This document shows positions 8,157 to 17,246 of a stretch of 53,663 nt of DNA, in pieces. The position numbers and the translations under genes were made by a program. The DNA comes from an uncultured Porphyromonas sp. (GTDB lineage Bacteria; Bacteroidota; Bacteroidia; Bacteroidales; Porphyromonadaceae). The stretch lies in NCBI GenBank assembly GCA_900539765.1, contig UQDF01000005.1:1-53663 (forward strand). The letters are read 5' to 3'. The stretch's first letter is position 1; every line of letters begins with the position of its first letter. The notes below the pieces were generated by a model that was given only the letters and a program-made list of their open reading frames with translations, had not been told where the DNA came from and did no database searches.

Positions 8157-9641
8157 ATGGCTAAAAAAGAGATCAAAGAACTCACACCACGTGACGAAAA
8201 CTACTCACAGTGGTATCAAGATATCGTTGTAAAGGCTGGACTGGCAGAGAACTCCTCCGTGCGCGGCTGTATGGTCATCAAGCCTTACGGCTACGGCATC
8301 TGGGAGAAGATGCAGCAAGACCTCGATCGCCGATTTAAGGAGACGGGACACAGCAACGCTTACTTCCCACTCTTTATCCCTAAGAGCTACCTCAGCCGCG
8401 AGGCGGAGCATGTCGAGGGCTTTGCCAAGGAGTGTGCCGTCGTGACGCACTACAGACTGCGTACCAACGAGGCGGGCGATGGCGTAGAGGTGGACCCCAA
8501 CGCTAAGCTCGAGGAGGAGCTGATCGTTCGTCCGACAAGTGAGACGATCATCTGGAGTACCTACAAGAACTGGATCCAGAGCTACCGTGACCTGCCACTG
8601 CTCTGTAATCAGTGGGCCAACGTGGTGCGCTGGGAGATGCGTACGCGTCTCTTCCTCCGCACGGCTGAGTTCCTCTGGCAGGAGGGGCACACGGCACATG
8701 CCACTCAAGAGGAAGCGGTCGCTGAGGCGCGCAAGATGATCGGTGTCTATGAAGACTTCGCCCGTGAGATGCTGGCGCTACCGGTCATCGTTGGGGTCAA
8801 GAGCGAGACCGAGCGCTTCGCCGGTGCTATCGACACCTACACCATCGAGGCTATGATGCAGGACGGCAAAGCTTTGCAGTCTGGTACTTCGCACTTCCTA
8901 GGGCAAAACTTCGCTAAGGCGTTTGACGTCACCTTCCTCGATAAGGAGGGCAATCGTGACTACGTCTGGGCTACCTCGTGGGGCGTGTCCACACGTCTCG
9001 TCGGTGCACTCATTATGGCACACAGCGACGACAACGGGCTGGTTCTACCGCCACGCATTGCACCTATCCAGGTGGTCATCGTGCCGATCTACAAGAGCGA
9101 AGAAGAACTGCAGCGTATCCACGAGACAGCCGACAAGATCGTCAGCGAGCTACGTCAGCATGGCGTATCGGTTCAGATCGATGACAATGACAATAAGAAG
9201 CCGGGGTGGAAGTTTGCTGAGTATGAGATGAAGGGTGTCCCCGTACGTCTCGCTCTCGGTATGCGCGACCTGGAGCATGGCACCGTCGAGGTGGCTCGTC
9301 GTGACACGCTCACCAAGGAGACGCTACCCCTAGAGGGCATCTCTGCACATATTGAGCAGCTACTCGAGGAGATCCAGAGCAATCTTTACAACCGCTCGCT
9401 CCAGTCGCTCAAGGATCGCACCTACGTATGCGACAGCTACGATGAATTCAAGGAGCGCATCGAGGACGGCGGCTTCTTCCTCTGCCACTGGGACGGCACA
9501 GCCGAGACGGAGGCACGTATCAAGGAGGAGACCAAGGCAACGATCCGCTGCATACCACGTGACATCCCCTCGGAGCCTGGTCGCTGTATGGTGACTGGTC
9601 GCCCCTCTAAGTGCAGGGTCATCATCGCTCGCTCTTACTAA
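8157..9641 (+). CDS. proS: Prolyl-tRNA synthetase (short, archaeal/eukaryotic type)
   Basis: Prolyl-tRNA synthetase, 494 residues, a class II enzyme charging tRNA-Pro. RPTSET is at 125-130, motif 2 lies around 158-180 (RWEMRTR, LWQEGHTAH), and motif 3 lies around residue 280 (STRLVGALIMAH). There is no ~180-residue editing insertion between motifs 2 and 3, and the protein ends in the C-terminal domain typical of the archaeal/eukaryotic form (final residue Tyr). It has its own promoter, and queC follows 10 bp downstream, so the two are probably co-transcribed. Confidence 0.96.
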   Translation: MAKKEIKELTPRDENYSQWYQDIVVKAGLAENSSVRGCMVIKPYGYGIWEKMQQDLDRRFKETGHSNAYFPLFIPKSYLSREAEHVEGFAKECAVVTHYRLRTNEAGDGVEVDPNAKLEEELIVRPTSETIIWSTYKNWIQSYRDLPLLCNQWANVVRWEMRTRLFLRTAEFLWQEGHTAHATQEEAVAEARKMIGVYEDFAREMLALPVIVGVKSETERFAGAIDTYTIEAMMQDGKALQSGTSHFLGQNFAKAFDVTFLDKEGNRDYVWATSWGVSTRLVGALIMAHSDDNGLVLPPRIAPIQVVIVPIYKSEEELQRIHETADKIVSELRQHGVSVQIDDNDNKKPGWKFAEYEMKGVPVRLALGMRDLEHGTVEVARRDTLTKETLPLEGISAHIEQLLEEIQSNLYNRSLQSLKDRTYVCDSYDEFKERIEDGGFFLCHWDGTAETEARIKEETKATIRCIPRDIPSEPGRCMVTGRPSKCRVIIARSY

Positions 9642-9651
9642 GACAGCTGTA

Positions 9652-10305
9652 ATGCGCAATTCGCTGATCGCACTCTCAGGCGGCGTGGATAGCACGACGC
9701 TCCTCTACGAGTATCGTGAGGAGGTGGCTTGTGCTGTGGGCTTCGACTACGGCTCCAAGCACAATGCCCGTGAGCTAGCAGCTGCTGAGGCTATCTGCCG
9801 TGAGCTAGAGATACCCTACCTAATCATCCCACTCGCCTTCATCGAGGAGTACTTTCGCAGTGACCTCCTCCTCTCGGGTGGCGAGATGCAGCTCGGGGAC
9901 TATTCGGAGGAAAATATGCGCTCGACGGTGGTACCCTTTCGCAATGGTATTATGCTGAGCGTCCTCGCAGGACTGGCGGAGAGCCGAGACTTGCAGCAGG
10001 TACTCATAGCCAACCACTTTGGAGATCATGCTATCTACCCAGACTGTCGGGAGAGTTTTGTCACACCTATGGGCGAGGCAATCACGGCTGGCACCAGCAA
10101 TGGGGTCAAGCTAGTGGCGCCCTACACGACCCTCACGAAAGCTGAGATCGTAGCTCGAGGCACTCATCTTGGCGTGCCTTACGGAAAAACTTATAGTTGC
10201 TATCAGGGGGGCGAGCGGCACTGCGGACGCTGTGGCACCTGTCGGGAGCGTCACGACGCTTTTGTGGCAAACGGGCTAGAGGACCCAACGCTTTACGAGG
10301 AGTAG
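9652..10305 (+). CDS. queC: 7-cyano-7-deazaguanine synthase
   Basis: QueC, 217 residues, makes preQ0 from 7-carboxy-7-deazaguanine, ammonia and ATP in queuosine biosynthesis. The PP-loop SGGVDST is at residues 9-15. Four zinc cysteines are at 183, 191, 194 and 197 (CYQGG..HCGRCGTC). Length is normal. It sits 10 bp after proS and 8 bp before the helicase gene. No other queuosine gene is in the window. Confidence 0.96.
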   Translation: MRNSLIALSGGVDSTTLLYEYREEVACAVGFDYGSKHNARELAAAEAICRELEIPYLIIPLAFIEEYFRSDLLLSGGEMQLGDYSEENMRSTVVPFRNGIMLSVLAGLAESRDLQQVLIANHFGDHAIYPDCRESFVTPMGEAITAGTSNGVKLVAPYTTLTKAEIVARGTHLGVPYGKTYSCYQGGERHCGRCGTCRERHDAFVANGLEDPTLYEE

Positions 10306-10313
10306 GTGGCGGT

Positions 10314-11675
10314 ATGCTCGTTATCCCAGAAGCTTTCGATCAGAACAATGCGGAGCAGATGTCTGCCCTGCAATGCCTCGAGCAGACCTCTATGAGTCTC
10401 TTCCTGACGGGTAGTGCGGGAACGGGCAAGTCCTACTTCCTGCAGCACTACTGCGAGGTGACTCACAAGAAGTTTGTCAAGCTAGCCCCGACGGGGCTGG
10501 CTGCGCTCAACATTCGTGGGCAGACGATCCACAGCTTCTTCCGGCTACCACTAGCACCGCTGACAGATCCCAACCATACCTCCGCCATCACACGCCGCTA
10601 CCGCAAGGACAAGCGGGAGCTCATCCGTCAGCTCGACCTGATCATCATCGACGAGATATCGATGGTGCGATGCGACCTGCTCGATGCTATGGATCGTATC
10701 CTGCGCAGTGTGAGGCACAGCCGGGTGCCCTTTGGGGGTGTGCAGCTCCTCATGGTGGGCGACCCTTTTCAGCTACCGCCTGTCACGACAGCCTCCGACC
10801 AGGAGGAGATGCAGCGCGCTTATCCTGAGAGCGACGGCTTTTACTTCTTTGAGGCACACGCCTACGCAACGCTGGCGCCCATCTCCATAGTCCTACGTCG
10901 CATGTATCGCCAGAGCGACCAGCACTTTGTCTCCGCACTTGAGGAGATCCGCCTAGGACGTGTCAGCGATGACACGGTCGCCCTGCTCAACAGTCGCGTC
11001 TCCCCACAGTGGCAGGAGGAGCTACTCCAGAGCGACCAGCATGCGGTGCTACTCTTCTCTCACAGAGCCAATGTGGAGGCGTACAACCAGTCTCGCTGCG
11101 CCCAGCTTGATGCCAAGGAGGTGACCTTCCGGGGTAAGCTCAAGGGCAAGATCCCCGCCTCTGCGCTACCCGTGCCCGAAGAGTTTTCGCTCAAGGTGGG
11201 TACTCAGGTGATGCTCGTGAGCAACCACCCCGATGGAGCGTGGGTCAATGGCACGACGGGCGTCATCACGAAGCTCGTCGGCGGGACTATCGGCGACATC
11301 ACAGAGCCTTATGCCAAGGTGAAAACGCCCGATGGCGAGACTATCATCGTCACGCCACACACCTGGTCGCAGGTGGACTACGACTACGACGAGGAGAAGG
11401 GAGAGATCGTCGAGCGACAGACCGGCTCCTACACGCAGCTGCCACTCATCGTCGCTTACTCCATCACCGTACACAAAGCGCAGGGGCAAACGTGCGACCA
11501 AATCGTAGTAGACCCGAGTCGCTTCTTCGCCCCTGGACAAGGATATGTCGCACTCAGTCGCTGTCGCACACTCGAGGGGCTGACACTCACACAGCCACTC
11601 AAGCCGTACAACCTACGCACCGCCTCCTCGGTACTACAATTCTACCGAAAGATCCTCTCAGAGGTTAGGGGGTAG
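10314..11675 (+). CDS. Pif1/RecD2-type SF1B DNA helicase
   Basis: A 453-residue ATP-dependent helicase. Walker A GSAGTGKS is at 33-40, Walker B IIIDEIS at 110-116, and motif III GDPFQLPP follows. A C-terminal UvrD_C_2-like segment carries TVHKAQGQT and YVALSRC. I chose the ATG at 10314, 8 bp after queC, because an upstream ATG lies deep inside queC. Pif1-type helicases unwind 5' to 3' and resolve difficult DNA such as G-quadruplexes. The last codons and the stop lie inside an inverted heptamer repeat, so the C-terminus may have been set by the repeat. Confidence 0.92.
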   Translation: MLVIPEAFDQNNAEQMSALQCLEQTSMSLFLTGSAGTGKSYFLQHYCEVTHKKFVKLAPTGLAALNIRGQTIHSFFRLPLAPLTDPNHTSAITRRYRKDKRELIRQLDLIIIDEISMVRCDLLDAMDRILRSVRHSRVPFGGVQLLMVGDPFQLPPVTTASDQEEMQRAYPESDGFYFFEAHAYATLAPISIVLRRMYRQSDQHFVSALEEIRLGRVSDDTVALLNSRVSPQWQEELLQSDQHAVLLFSHRANVEAYNQSRCAQLDAKEVTFRGKLKGKIPASALPVPEEFSLKVGTQVMLVSNHPDGAWVNGTTGVITKLVGGTIGDITEPYAKVKTPDGETIIVTPHTWSQVDYDYDEEKGEIVERQTGSYTQLPLIVAYSITVHKAQGQTCDQIVVDPSRFFAPGQGYVALSRCRTLEGLTLTQPLKPYNLRTASSVLQFYRKILSEVRG

Positions 11676-11744
11676 AAGTTAGAGATTAGAGGCTAGTTTC
11701 TAGTGGCTCTAGTGTTTCTAGTGGCACTAGTCGCACTAAGCGTC
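11665..11744 (-). repeat. Composite tandem repeat, inverted copy
   Basis: On the plus strand, four heptamers (ttagggg, gtagaag, ttagaga, ttagagg; 11665-11692) precede a 9-bp-period tract with ctagtggct-type units (11693-11744). This is the reverse complement of the order at 1493-1567. The repeat begins inside the helicase gene and supplies its stop codon. Confidence 0.88.
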
Positions 11745-12028
11745 CTAGCTCAAGCTTCATGGGAGGGCTCCTGTCATAGTTGCTGGGAGGGGTCGTAGGG
11801 CTCGCTGTGACGCTCTTCTTTGTGGATTGTTGGGACGTTTGCCAGCTACAGACAGACGTCACATACACTAAAATGCATTTTTGCGGTGAAACTGGATAGA
11901 ATACTCTCAAACGATCCGAATCGTCTTAACAGTCTATATCTATGCAAGATAGAGCTTCAGACTCAAGTGTGAGAGCAGAAGATTCGGAAGAAATTTCAGA
12001 TTGAGGCAAAAAAAAGTGGCGCAAACGC
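11745..12028. other. Non-coding gap upstream of tRNA-Lys
   Basis: No convincing gene. Visible items are a short near-repeat of gggagggct/gggaggggt (about 11761-11798) and a small hairpin acgat-ccga-atcgt near 11910-11923. A minus-strand open frame (11686-11910) takes its C-terminal third from the 9-bp repeat and is not credible. Confidence 0.5.
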
Positions 12029-12058
12029 TTGCATTGTTCAGAAAAAGTTGTACCTTTG
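12029..12058 (+). promoter_or_regulatory. tRNA-Lys promoter
   Basis: TACCTTTG at 12051-12058 matches the -7 consensus, and TTG at 12029-12031 gives a 19-bp spacer. The tRNA gene begins 50 bp after the -7 box, leaving a short precursor leader. Confidence 0.75.
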
Positions 12059-12107
12059 CATCACAGTTCAGGAAGGAAGTCGCTGATGACTCGCCTGAAT
12101 GAGGATT

Positions 12108-12180
12108 GACTTCGTAGCTCAGTTGGTAGAGCAACTGACTCTTAATCAGTGGGTCGAGGGTTCGAGCCCCTCCGAGGTCA
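12108..12180 (+). tRNA. tRNA-Lys (anticodon CTT)
   Basis: A 73-nt cloverleaf. The acceptor arms gacttcg/cgaggtc pair, with one G-T. The D-arm region is gctcagttggtagagc. The anticodon stem actga/tcagt encloses the loop ctcttaa, with anticodon CTT at 12141-12143. The T-loop is ggttcgagccc. The discriminator base is A and CCA is not encoded. It would read AAG codons. Confidence 0.95.
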
Positions 12181-12199
12181 CAAGTGACTGGTCACTTTG

Positions 12200-12238
12200 A
12201 ATAGCTTCTTGCAGTGCGCAGGGAGCTATTTTTCTTTT
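12200..12238 (+). terminator. Probable terminator after tRNA-Lys
   Basis: The arms aatagct (12200-12206) and agctatt (12224-12230) pair and are followed by tttctttt. Just upstream is a second perfect hairpin, aagtgac-tg-gtcactt (12182-12197), close to the tRNA 3' end. Confidence 0.6.
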
Positions 12239-12299
12239 GGGGATTTACGAAGTCTAAGCTACCCCATCGGGAGAAGAGGATAGCTCGCTGCTTTTTCTG

Positions 12300-12307
12300 T
12301 ATCTTTG
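12300..12307 (+). promoter_or_regulatory. Possible -7 box of nfo
   Basis: TATCTTTG fits TAnnTTTG and lies 35 bp before the chosen nfo start. No good -33 TTG is seen at the expected spacing. Confidence 0.5.
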
Positions 12308-12342
12308 CGAGAGTTAGGCTTGTACAACTAACCTTTTTCACA

Positions 12343-13200
12343 ATGAGCTATACCAAACATCCTAATAAATATATCGGAGCGCATGTGAGCGCTGCTGGTG
12401 GTGTGGAGGAGGCTCCGCTACGTGCTGGCGAACTGGGCGCACGTGCCTTCGCTTTCTTCCTTAAGAATCAGCGTCAGTGGCAGGCTAAGCCATACACGGA
12501 GGAGCAGATTGATGCGTTTATCGCAAACTGTGACCAGGTGGGCATACAGCGGGAGCATATCCTCCCCCACGCGAGCTACCTATATAATATAGGGAATGCG
12601 GATGCTACCAAGCGTCAGCGTAGTCGCCGTGCGATGATCGATGAGATGCACCGCTGCGAGCAACTGGGACTGAGCTTGCTCAACTTCCACCCAGGGAGCC
12701 ACCTCAAGGAGATCTCTGAGGAGCAGTGTATGGAGTACATAGCTGCTGAGATGAATGCCGTGCTGGCTGAGTCGGAGGGGGTCAAGCTGGTCCTAGAGAA
12801 TGTGGCAGGTCAAGGGACAAACGTGGGCTACACCTTCGAGCAGCTCGCCTACATCATTTCGCTCATTGACGATGCCAGCCGTGTGGGCGTCTGCATCGAT
12901 ACAGCGCACACACTGGCGGCAGGCTATGAGATACGTACGGCCGATGGCTATACGGCTATGTGGCAAGCCTTCGATGACATCATCGGCTACGACAAGCTCT
13001 GTGCTATCCATCTGAATGATAGTAAGAAGGACTTGGGCACCCGCGTGGATCGTCACGAGTCTATTGGCAAAGGATTTATGGGGACTGACCTTTTCAAAAT
13101 GCTGATGGACGACCCACATCTAGACAACATCCCGATCGTCCTGGAGACGCCTGTGCCTGAGCTATGGGCGGAGGAGATCGCTTACCTCTATGCACTCTAA
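12343..13200 (+). CDS. nfo: Endonuclease IV (AP endonuclease)
   Basis: A 285-residue AP endonuclease of family 2. It cleaves the DNA backbone at abasic sites in base-excision repair and uses three zinc ions in a TIM barrel. Motifs include the start IGAHVSAAGG, then NFHPGSH, VCIDTAHTLAAGY and HLNDSK with VDRHESIGKG. The start at 12343 follows a -7 box and gives the normal family length; a longer frame from 12214 would run through the tRNA terminator. The Sua5 gene follows after 6 bp. Confidence 0.95.
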   Translation: MSYTKHPNKYIGAHVSAAGGVEEAPLRAGELGARAFAFFLKNQRQWQAKPYTEEQIDAFIANCDQVGIQREHILPHASYLYNIGNADATKRQRSRRAMIDEMHRCEQLGLSLLNFHPGSHLKEISEEQCMEYIAAEMNAVLAESEGVKLVLENVAGQGTNVGYTFEQLAYIISLIDDASRVGVCIDTAHTLAAGYEIRTADGYTAMWQAFDDIIGYDKLCAIHLNDSKKDLGTRVDRHESIGKGFMGTDLFKMLMDDPHLDNIPIVLETPVPELWAEEIAYLYAL

Positions 13201-13206
13201 TACACT

Positions 13207-13809
13207 ATGCTAACGAAGATCTACGCTGACACGCCCGACTACGCTGTGGTGCGTGAGGTGATCCAATGCCTGGAGAGTGGCGGAGTCATTATCTATCCTA
13301 CAGGTGTAGGCTATGCGCTTGGTTGCTCGGCACTGAAGAAGCGTGCCGTGGAGCAGGTGTGTCAGATCAAAGGGGTAGACAGCAAGCGTCACACACTGGC
13401 GATCATGTGTCAAGACCTAGGCGAGGTGGCTCAGTATGCTAAGCTAGGGGATGACATTTTTGCCCTAATGAAGTCGGGCGAGTACGAGCCGGCCACCTAT
13501 ATATTGCCTCCGACGACAACGCTACCGGCACCTTTTCGCCAACGTAAGGAGGTGGGGGTGCAACTATGCAAGCATCCTGTGACGCGTATCATACTGGAGG
13601 AGCTGGAGGCTCCGCTACTGACGGGTTCACTGCCAGACCTACCAGAGGACTACGACACAAACTACCTGACCGATCCTGAGCTCATCGAGGAGTACTATGG
13701 ACATCAGGTAGATCTGATCATCGATGGGGGCGTGGCTCCTGGCGGTCATGGTGCGATCATTGACTGCACGGGCGATACACCTCAACTGCTTCGTGAGGGT
13801 ACTATCTAA
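13207..13809 (+). CDS. Sua5/YrdC/TsaC threonylcarbamoyl-AMP synthase family
   Basis: A 200-residue YrdC-domain protein. This family makes threonylcarbamoyl-AMP from threonine, bicarbonate and ATP for the t6A37 tRNA modification. The nucleotide-binding opening VIIYPTGVGYALGC is near residues 27-40, with IKGVDSKRHTLAIM further on, corresponding to the family K-R-.-.-P/H-L segment. It lacks the extra Sua5 domain. It is very likely in one operon with nfo. Distinguishing TsaC from a YciO-like paralogue needs alignment. Confidence 0.88.
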   Translation: MLTKIYADTPDYAVVREVIQCLESGGVIIYPTGVGYALGCSALKKRAVEQVCQIKGVDSKRHTLAIMCQDLGEVAQYAKLGDDIFALMKSGEYEPATYILPPTTTLPAPFRQRKEVGVQLCKHPVTRIILEELEAPLLTGSLPDLPEDYDTNYLTDPELIEEYYGHQVDLIIDGGVAPGGHGAIIDCTGDTPQLLREGTI

Positions 13810-13831
13810 AGCTCTATAGGTACCACCGTAT

Positions 13832-16231
13832 ATGTCTCATTCGCACCAGCAGCTCTCCACGCTTTTAGTCACATTCCTGCTCCTAATACTAGGTGCTGTA
13901 GGGTGTGCTAAGCAATCTTCGCCAGAGGGTGGGCCTTACGATATGACCCCGCCTCGGATAGTGCGTTGCACGCCTGAGATGAGTAGTACCAACGTCTCTA
14001 CGTCTCGTGTGCGTATCACCTTCGATGAGTACATACAGCTGGAGCGAGGCGAGGATAAGATAATCTATTCGCCACCACAACGCATTCCGCCGAAGGCTTT
14101 GGTCAATCAGAAGCAGCTGATCATCACTTACCAAGATAGCCTCATTGCTAACACGACCTACACGATCAACTTCAATCGTGCGATCAAGGACTACAACGAG
14201 GGTAACTACATCGAGCAGTATGTCTATGCCTTTAGTACGGGCGACTACCTAGACACGATGCAGGTGGCGGGGCTGGTGCTTGACGCCTACACGCTACAGC
14301 CAGTGCCTCGTGTCCTGGCGGGTATCTACGCTACACCGCTTCCTGCGGACACGCTAGACCGTCCTATGACTCGTATGACCTATACGGACGACCAGGGGCA
14401 CTTTACCCTACAAAATGTACGAGATGGTGCTTACTACGCCATCGCACTCGTTGATATGGATCGTAGCTATAGCTACAACGCTCCGAACGAGAGCTTTGCG
14501 ATCACGACCGACAGCTTCCGTACCGAGGTGGTACACCGCTCGGCTCTTATTCCCGCCAAGGAGACAAAGGTGGACTCGCTTGGGAATATGGCTGATTCGC
14601 TTGGGAATGCGCCTGACTCACTGCCCAGTACAGCTGACTCGCTTGGAGCGTCTGCAGATGGTGAACTCACCAAGGAGGAAGCTCCTACGACAGCGACAGA
14701 CAGCGTCTCGCCTTATGTGTACCTCCCCAACGATCTGGTGCTCCTCTTGACACGCCCGAAGACGAATTTCATCCGTCTCGAGCGACTTACGAGACGAGAC
14801 TCGATGTCGCTTGTGGCGACCTTTACAGAGCCTATTGATACGTTGCCACAGCTTACGATCCTCTCGCCAGACTACCTGACGACCGACACGAGCTACTATC
14901 CAGACCTCTCGACAGATCGTAAGAGTCTCGTCTACTGGCTCTCGCCTCACGATTCGCTAGCGAGAGACTCAGTCGTGGTGGCTTTTGCCTATCCTACGAC
15001 TGACTCGATAGGTAATCCGATCAATGTGCTGGACACAATGACGCTACAAGCGCCTAGAGCGCAAGCTGCCAAGGCAAAGGCTAAGACTAACGCTAAGCCA
15101 AAGAAGCAACCGAAGATCGCAGCGCCTCAGACGGCTACCGACAGCCTTACTCTGACGGGTGACTCCACGACTCTAGCAGATCCAAAGAATGACCTAAGAG
15201 CTGTCACGCTCCTTTCGCTCGATAATATCAACAAAGAGACGACCCGTGACTCCCTTTGGATTAGCTACGATGTGCCGATCCTAGGCATTGACACGACACT
15301 GGTACAGCTCGCTAAGTTGGTCGATTCGGTACCACAACCTATCTCTTGCCAGTTGCGACCTGACAGCATACGACGCTGCCGATGGTTGGTAGACTTTGCC
15401 AAAGAGCCTGGCACTACTTATCGGCTCACGGTAGATACCGCTGCCATAACGGGGCTCTATGGCGGTGTCAGTGCATCAGCACAGAAGGATCTCAAGATCG
15501 CCTCTGAGACCGAGCTAGGCTCTCTCGCTGTCACGCTCACGGGACACCCTACGGATAGTCCGCTCTACGTATACCTACTCAGTAGTAAGGAGGAGATACT
15601 GGCGACTGCTCAGCCCGATAGTGCGGGCTTAGTGACCTTTACGGAGCTGGCTCCTGGCGCTTACTTCCTCAAGCTTTATGTGGACCTTAATGGCAATGGC
15701 ACTTGGGATGGGGGCGTCTACCCCGCGACTCCTCCTGAGCCTGTGCGCTATCTACCTCAGACGGTGAATGTACAGGCGCGCTTTGCCACGGAGCAAACGT
15801 GGGCATACGATGGTACGCCCCTAGCAGAGCAACGCCCCAAAGAGTTGGAAGGCGATAAGCAAGCGGAGGGAGGCGATGATCGTACTAAGTCAGAGAGGCA
15901 AAAGCGAGATCTCAACGTCGAGTATGCTCAGCGTATGCGGGAGCGATACGGCAAGCGCTGGAACCCGACAGATCGCGAGCGTAAGATCATGGGGCTCCCC
16001 TCTCGTGAGGAGGAGCGACTGGCGCGAGAGCGTGGCGAAGAGATTGAGATCGGTGCTCCGCCCAAGGAGCAGGAGCAGGGTCAAGACGACAAGCAGGGTA
16101 AGCCTCAGACACAACCACTCGGTACAGGGAGTGGCTCGCCTCTCCGCACCAATCCGTCCCAGACCAACCCATCTATAGCGCGACAGTCTGCGGGACAGCT
16201 ACAAAGTCGCTCTCAGCAGGTCTCTCGCTAA
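13832..16231 (+). CDS. Ig-like domain lipoprotein
   Basis: A 799-residue lipoprotein. The lipobox LGAVGC places the lipidated Cys at residue 25, followed by GGPYDMTPP, typical of a Bacteroidetes lipoprotein family with an N-terminal bacterial Ig-like (SbsA/Big_5) domain (about 38-140). A carboxypeptidase-regulatory-like segment covers about 145-210. Four DSL heptads lie at 247-274, with Ser/Thr/Asp-rich linkers around them. A Lys/Ala-rich stretch is near 410-430, and a charged, Gln-rich low-complexity tail of about 110 residues closes the protein. It follows the Sua5 gene by 22 bp. It is probably a surface or periplasmic structural protein; function unknown. Confidence 0.8.
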   Translation: MSHSHQQLSTLLVTFLLLILGAVGCAKQSSPEGGPYDMTPPRIVRCTPEMSSTNVSTSRVRITFDEYIQLERGEDKIIYSPPQRIPPKALVNQKQLIITYQDSLIANTTYTINFNRAIKDYNEGNYIEQYVYAFSTGDYLDTMQVAGLVLDAYTLQPVPRVLAGIYATPLPADTLDRPMTRMTYTDDQGHFTLQNVRDGAYYAIALVDMDRSYSYNAPNESFAITTDSFRTEVVHRSALIPAKETKVDSLGNMADSLGNAPDSLPSTADSLGASADGELTKEEAPTTATDSVSPYVYLPNDLVLLLTRPKTNFIRLERLTRRDSMSLVATFTEPIDTLPQLTILSPDYLTTDTSYYPDLSTDRKSLVYWLSPHDSLARDSVVVAFAYPTTDSIGNPINVLDTMTLQAPRAQAAKAKAKTNAKPKKQPKIAAPQTATDSLTLTGDSTTLADPKNDLRAVTLLSLDNINKETTRDSLWISYDVPILGIDTTLVQLAKLVDSVPQPISCQLRPDSIRRCRWLVDFAKEPGTTYRLTVDTAAITGLYGGVSASAQKDLKIASETELGSLAVTLTGHPTDSPLYVYLLSSKEEILATAQPDSAGLVTFTELAPGAYFLKLYVDLNGNGTWDGGVYPATPPEPVRYLPQTVNVQARFATEQTWAYDGTPLAEQRPKELEGDKQAEGGDDRTKSERQKRDLNVEYAQRMRERYGKRWNPTDRERKIMGLPSREEERLARERGEEIEIGAPPKEQEQGQDDKQGKPQTQPLGTGSGSPLRTNPSQTNPSIARQSAGQLQSRSQQVSR
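14570..14653 (+). repeat. Four 21-bp in-frame tandem repeats
   Basis: Four units encode VDSLGNM, ADSLGNA, PDSLPST and ADSLGAS inside the Ig-like lipoprotein gene. The units have diverged but keep the DSL core and the frame, so repeat number could change without breaking the gene. Confidence 0.85.
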
Positions 16232-16257
16232 AGGCTTTTATCTCGGGAATAGATTGA

Positions 16258-17244
16258 TCACTCCATCATAGCGTAGACCAACGTATGCTGGAGGGGAGGT
16301 AACGCTGCGAGGAGCTGATCGGGTGTAAAAGGCTTGATGAGCCGGTCGATAGGACGTGGTGCGAAGAGTAGCTGGCGACGGTGGCGCAAGACACAGTAGC
16401 GACCGCTGTTCACTGGGATTTGCTCATCGAGTAGGTCGAAGACGATGCGCTGCTCATCGTGATAGAGCGCAGCGGGGAGGAGCTGATCCTCTTCTAGCAA
16501 GCCTTGCTCAGCAGCCCACGTCAGTAGCTCAGCGATGCGCAGTGGACGCAGCATACCAAAGGGAGCAGATAGGTCAAAGGAGCCGTCGACAGGCTCTTCC
16601 GCTGGAAGTATGGCGAGGACGCTTTGCAACTTTCCCTCGGCATCTCTATAATAGTAGTAGGTCCTCTCTCCGATCGTGCCGATGCCTCCGTCCTCGAGTG
16701 CTAAGCTCTCTAGGAGCGTGCGCCACTGATGATAACTATGTGCGACCGTAGGGTGTTGCTCAGCGAGTGTTGCTTGCCAATAATGGTAGTGCTGCCAAGC
16801 TTCACCAGAAGGTAAGTCGGTTGGTTCCCCTTGCAATGTGGGTGTGCTTCGCTTGCCATAGAGCGTGGCGTAGCCCATCTTGCGATAGAACTGGTAGAGC
16901 CACTCCTCGGCAGGTATGAGGAAGGCGCAGAGACAATCCTCCTGCCACATCTGCAGGTGGCTCGCTCGCATGAGGAGCTGTACAAGCCCCTTACCTCGCT
17001 GGTCACTCTCGGTAGCTGCTCCCGATATGTAGCCAGTGCGCCACCACTGGTCGCGGTAACGCATCAGATAAGGGAGGTACTGCACATGACTGAGTGCACG
17101 GCTCTGGTCTAGAGCTGTCAGCAGATGGGTACGACGTGGGTCAAAGGTAGTGCGACTGTAGAGCGCGATGAAGTCATCGCTATCCCCAAAAGTGGTGCGC
17201 CAGATCTCTTCGTAGAGTCGTTGCTGCTCAGCCTTTAGTCTCAT
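16258..17244 (-). CDS. GNAT-family N-acetyltransferase
   Basis: A 328-residue protein with a GNAT acetyl-CoA motif at about residues 75-91 (SGAATESDQRGKGLVQLLM; R-G-K-G loop). YQFYRKMGYA, the usual GNAT strand-helix end, lies at about 116-125. The remaining ~190 residues suggest a two-domain, Eis-like arrangement, but I cannot place a second GNAT domain with certainty. Substrate unknown. It is the last gene of a six-gene minus-strand run, 2 bp after the DUF2156 gene, and faces the lipoprotein gene tail to tail across 26 bp without a visible terminator. Confidence 0.8.
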   Translation of the reverse strand: MRLKAEQQRLYEEIWRTTFGDSDDFIALYSRTTFDPRRTHLLTALDQSRALSHVQYLPYLMRYRDQWWRTGYISGAATESDQRGKGLVQLLMRASHLQMWQEDCLCAFLIPAEEWLYQFYRKMGYATLYGKRSTPTLQGEPTDLPSGEAWQHYHYWQATLAEQHPTVAHSYHQWRTLLESLALEDGGIGTIGERTYYYYRDAEGKLQSVLAILPAEEPVDGSFDLSAPFGMLRPLRIAELLTWAAEQGLLEEDQLLPAALYHDEQRIVFDLLDEQIPVNSGRYCVLRHRRQLLFAPRPIDRLIKPFTPDQLLAALPPLQHTLVYAMME

Positions 17245-17246
17245 AC

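Noticed and set aside
10197..10313. Earlier start for the helicase gene within queC
   Set aside because: It overlaps the conserved zinc region of queC by more than 100 bp; the ATG at 10314 is 8 bp after queC and gives a normal N-terminus.
11686..11910. Minus-strand open frame of 74 codons after the helicase gene
   Set aside because: Its last third is the 9-bp repeat read as a three-residue period; no signal, domain or promoter.
12214..12342. N-terminal extension of endonuclease IV
   Set aside because: It would start inside the tRNA terminator and upstream of the -7 box; homologues begin near IGAHVSAAGG.
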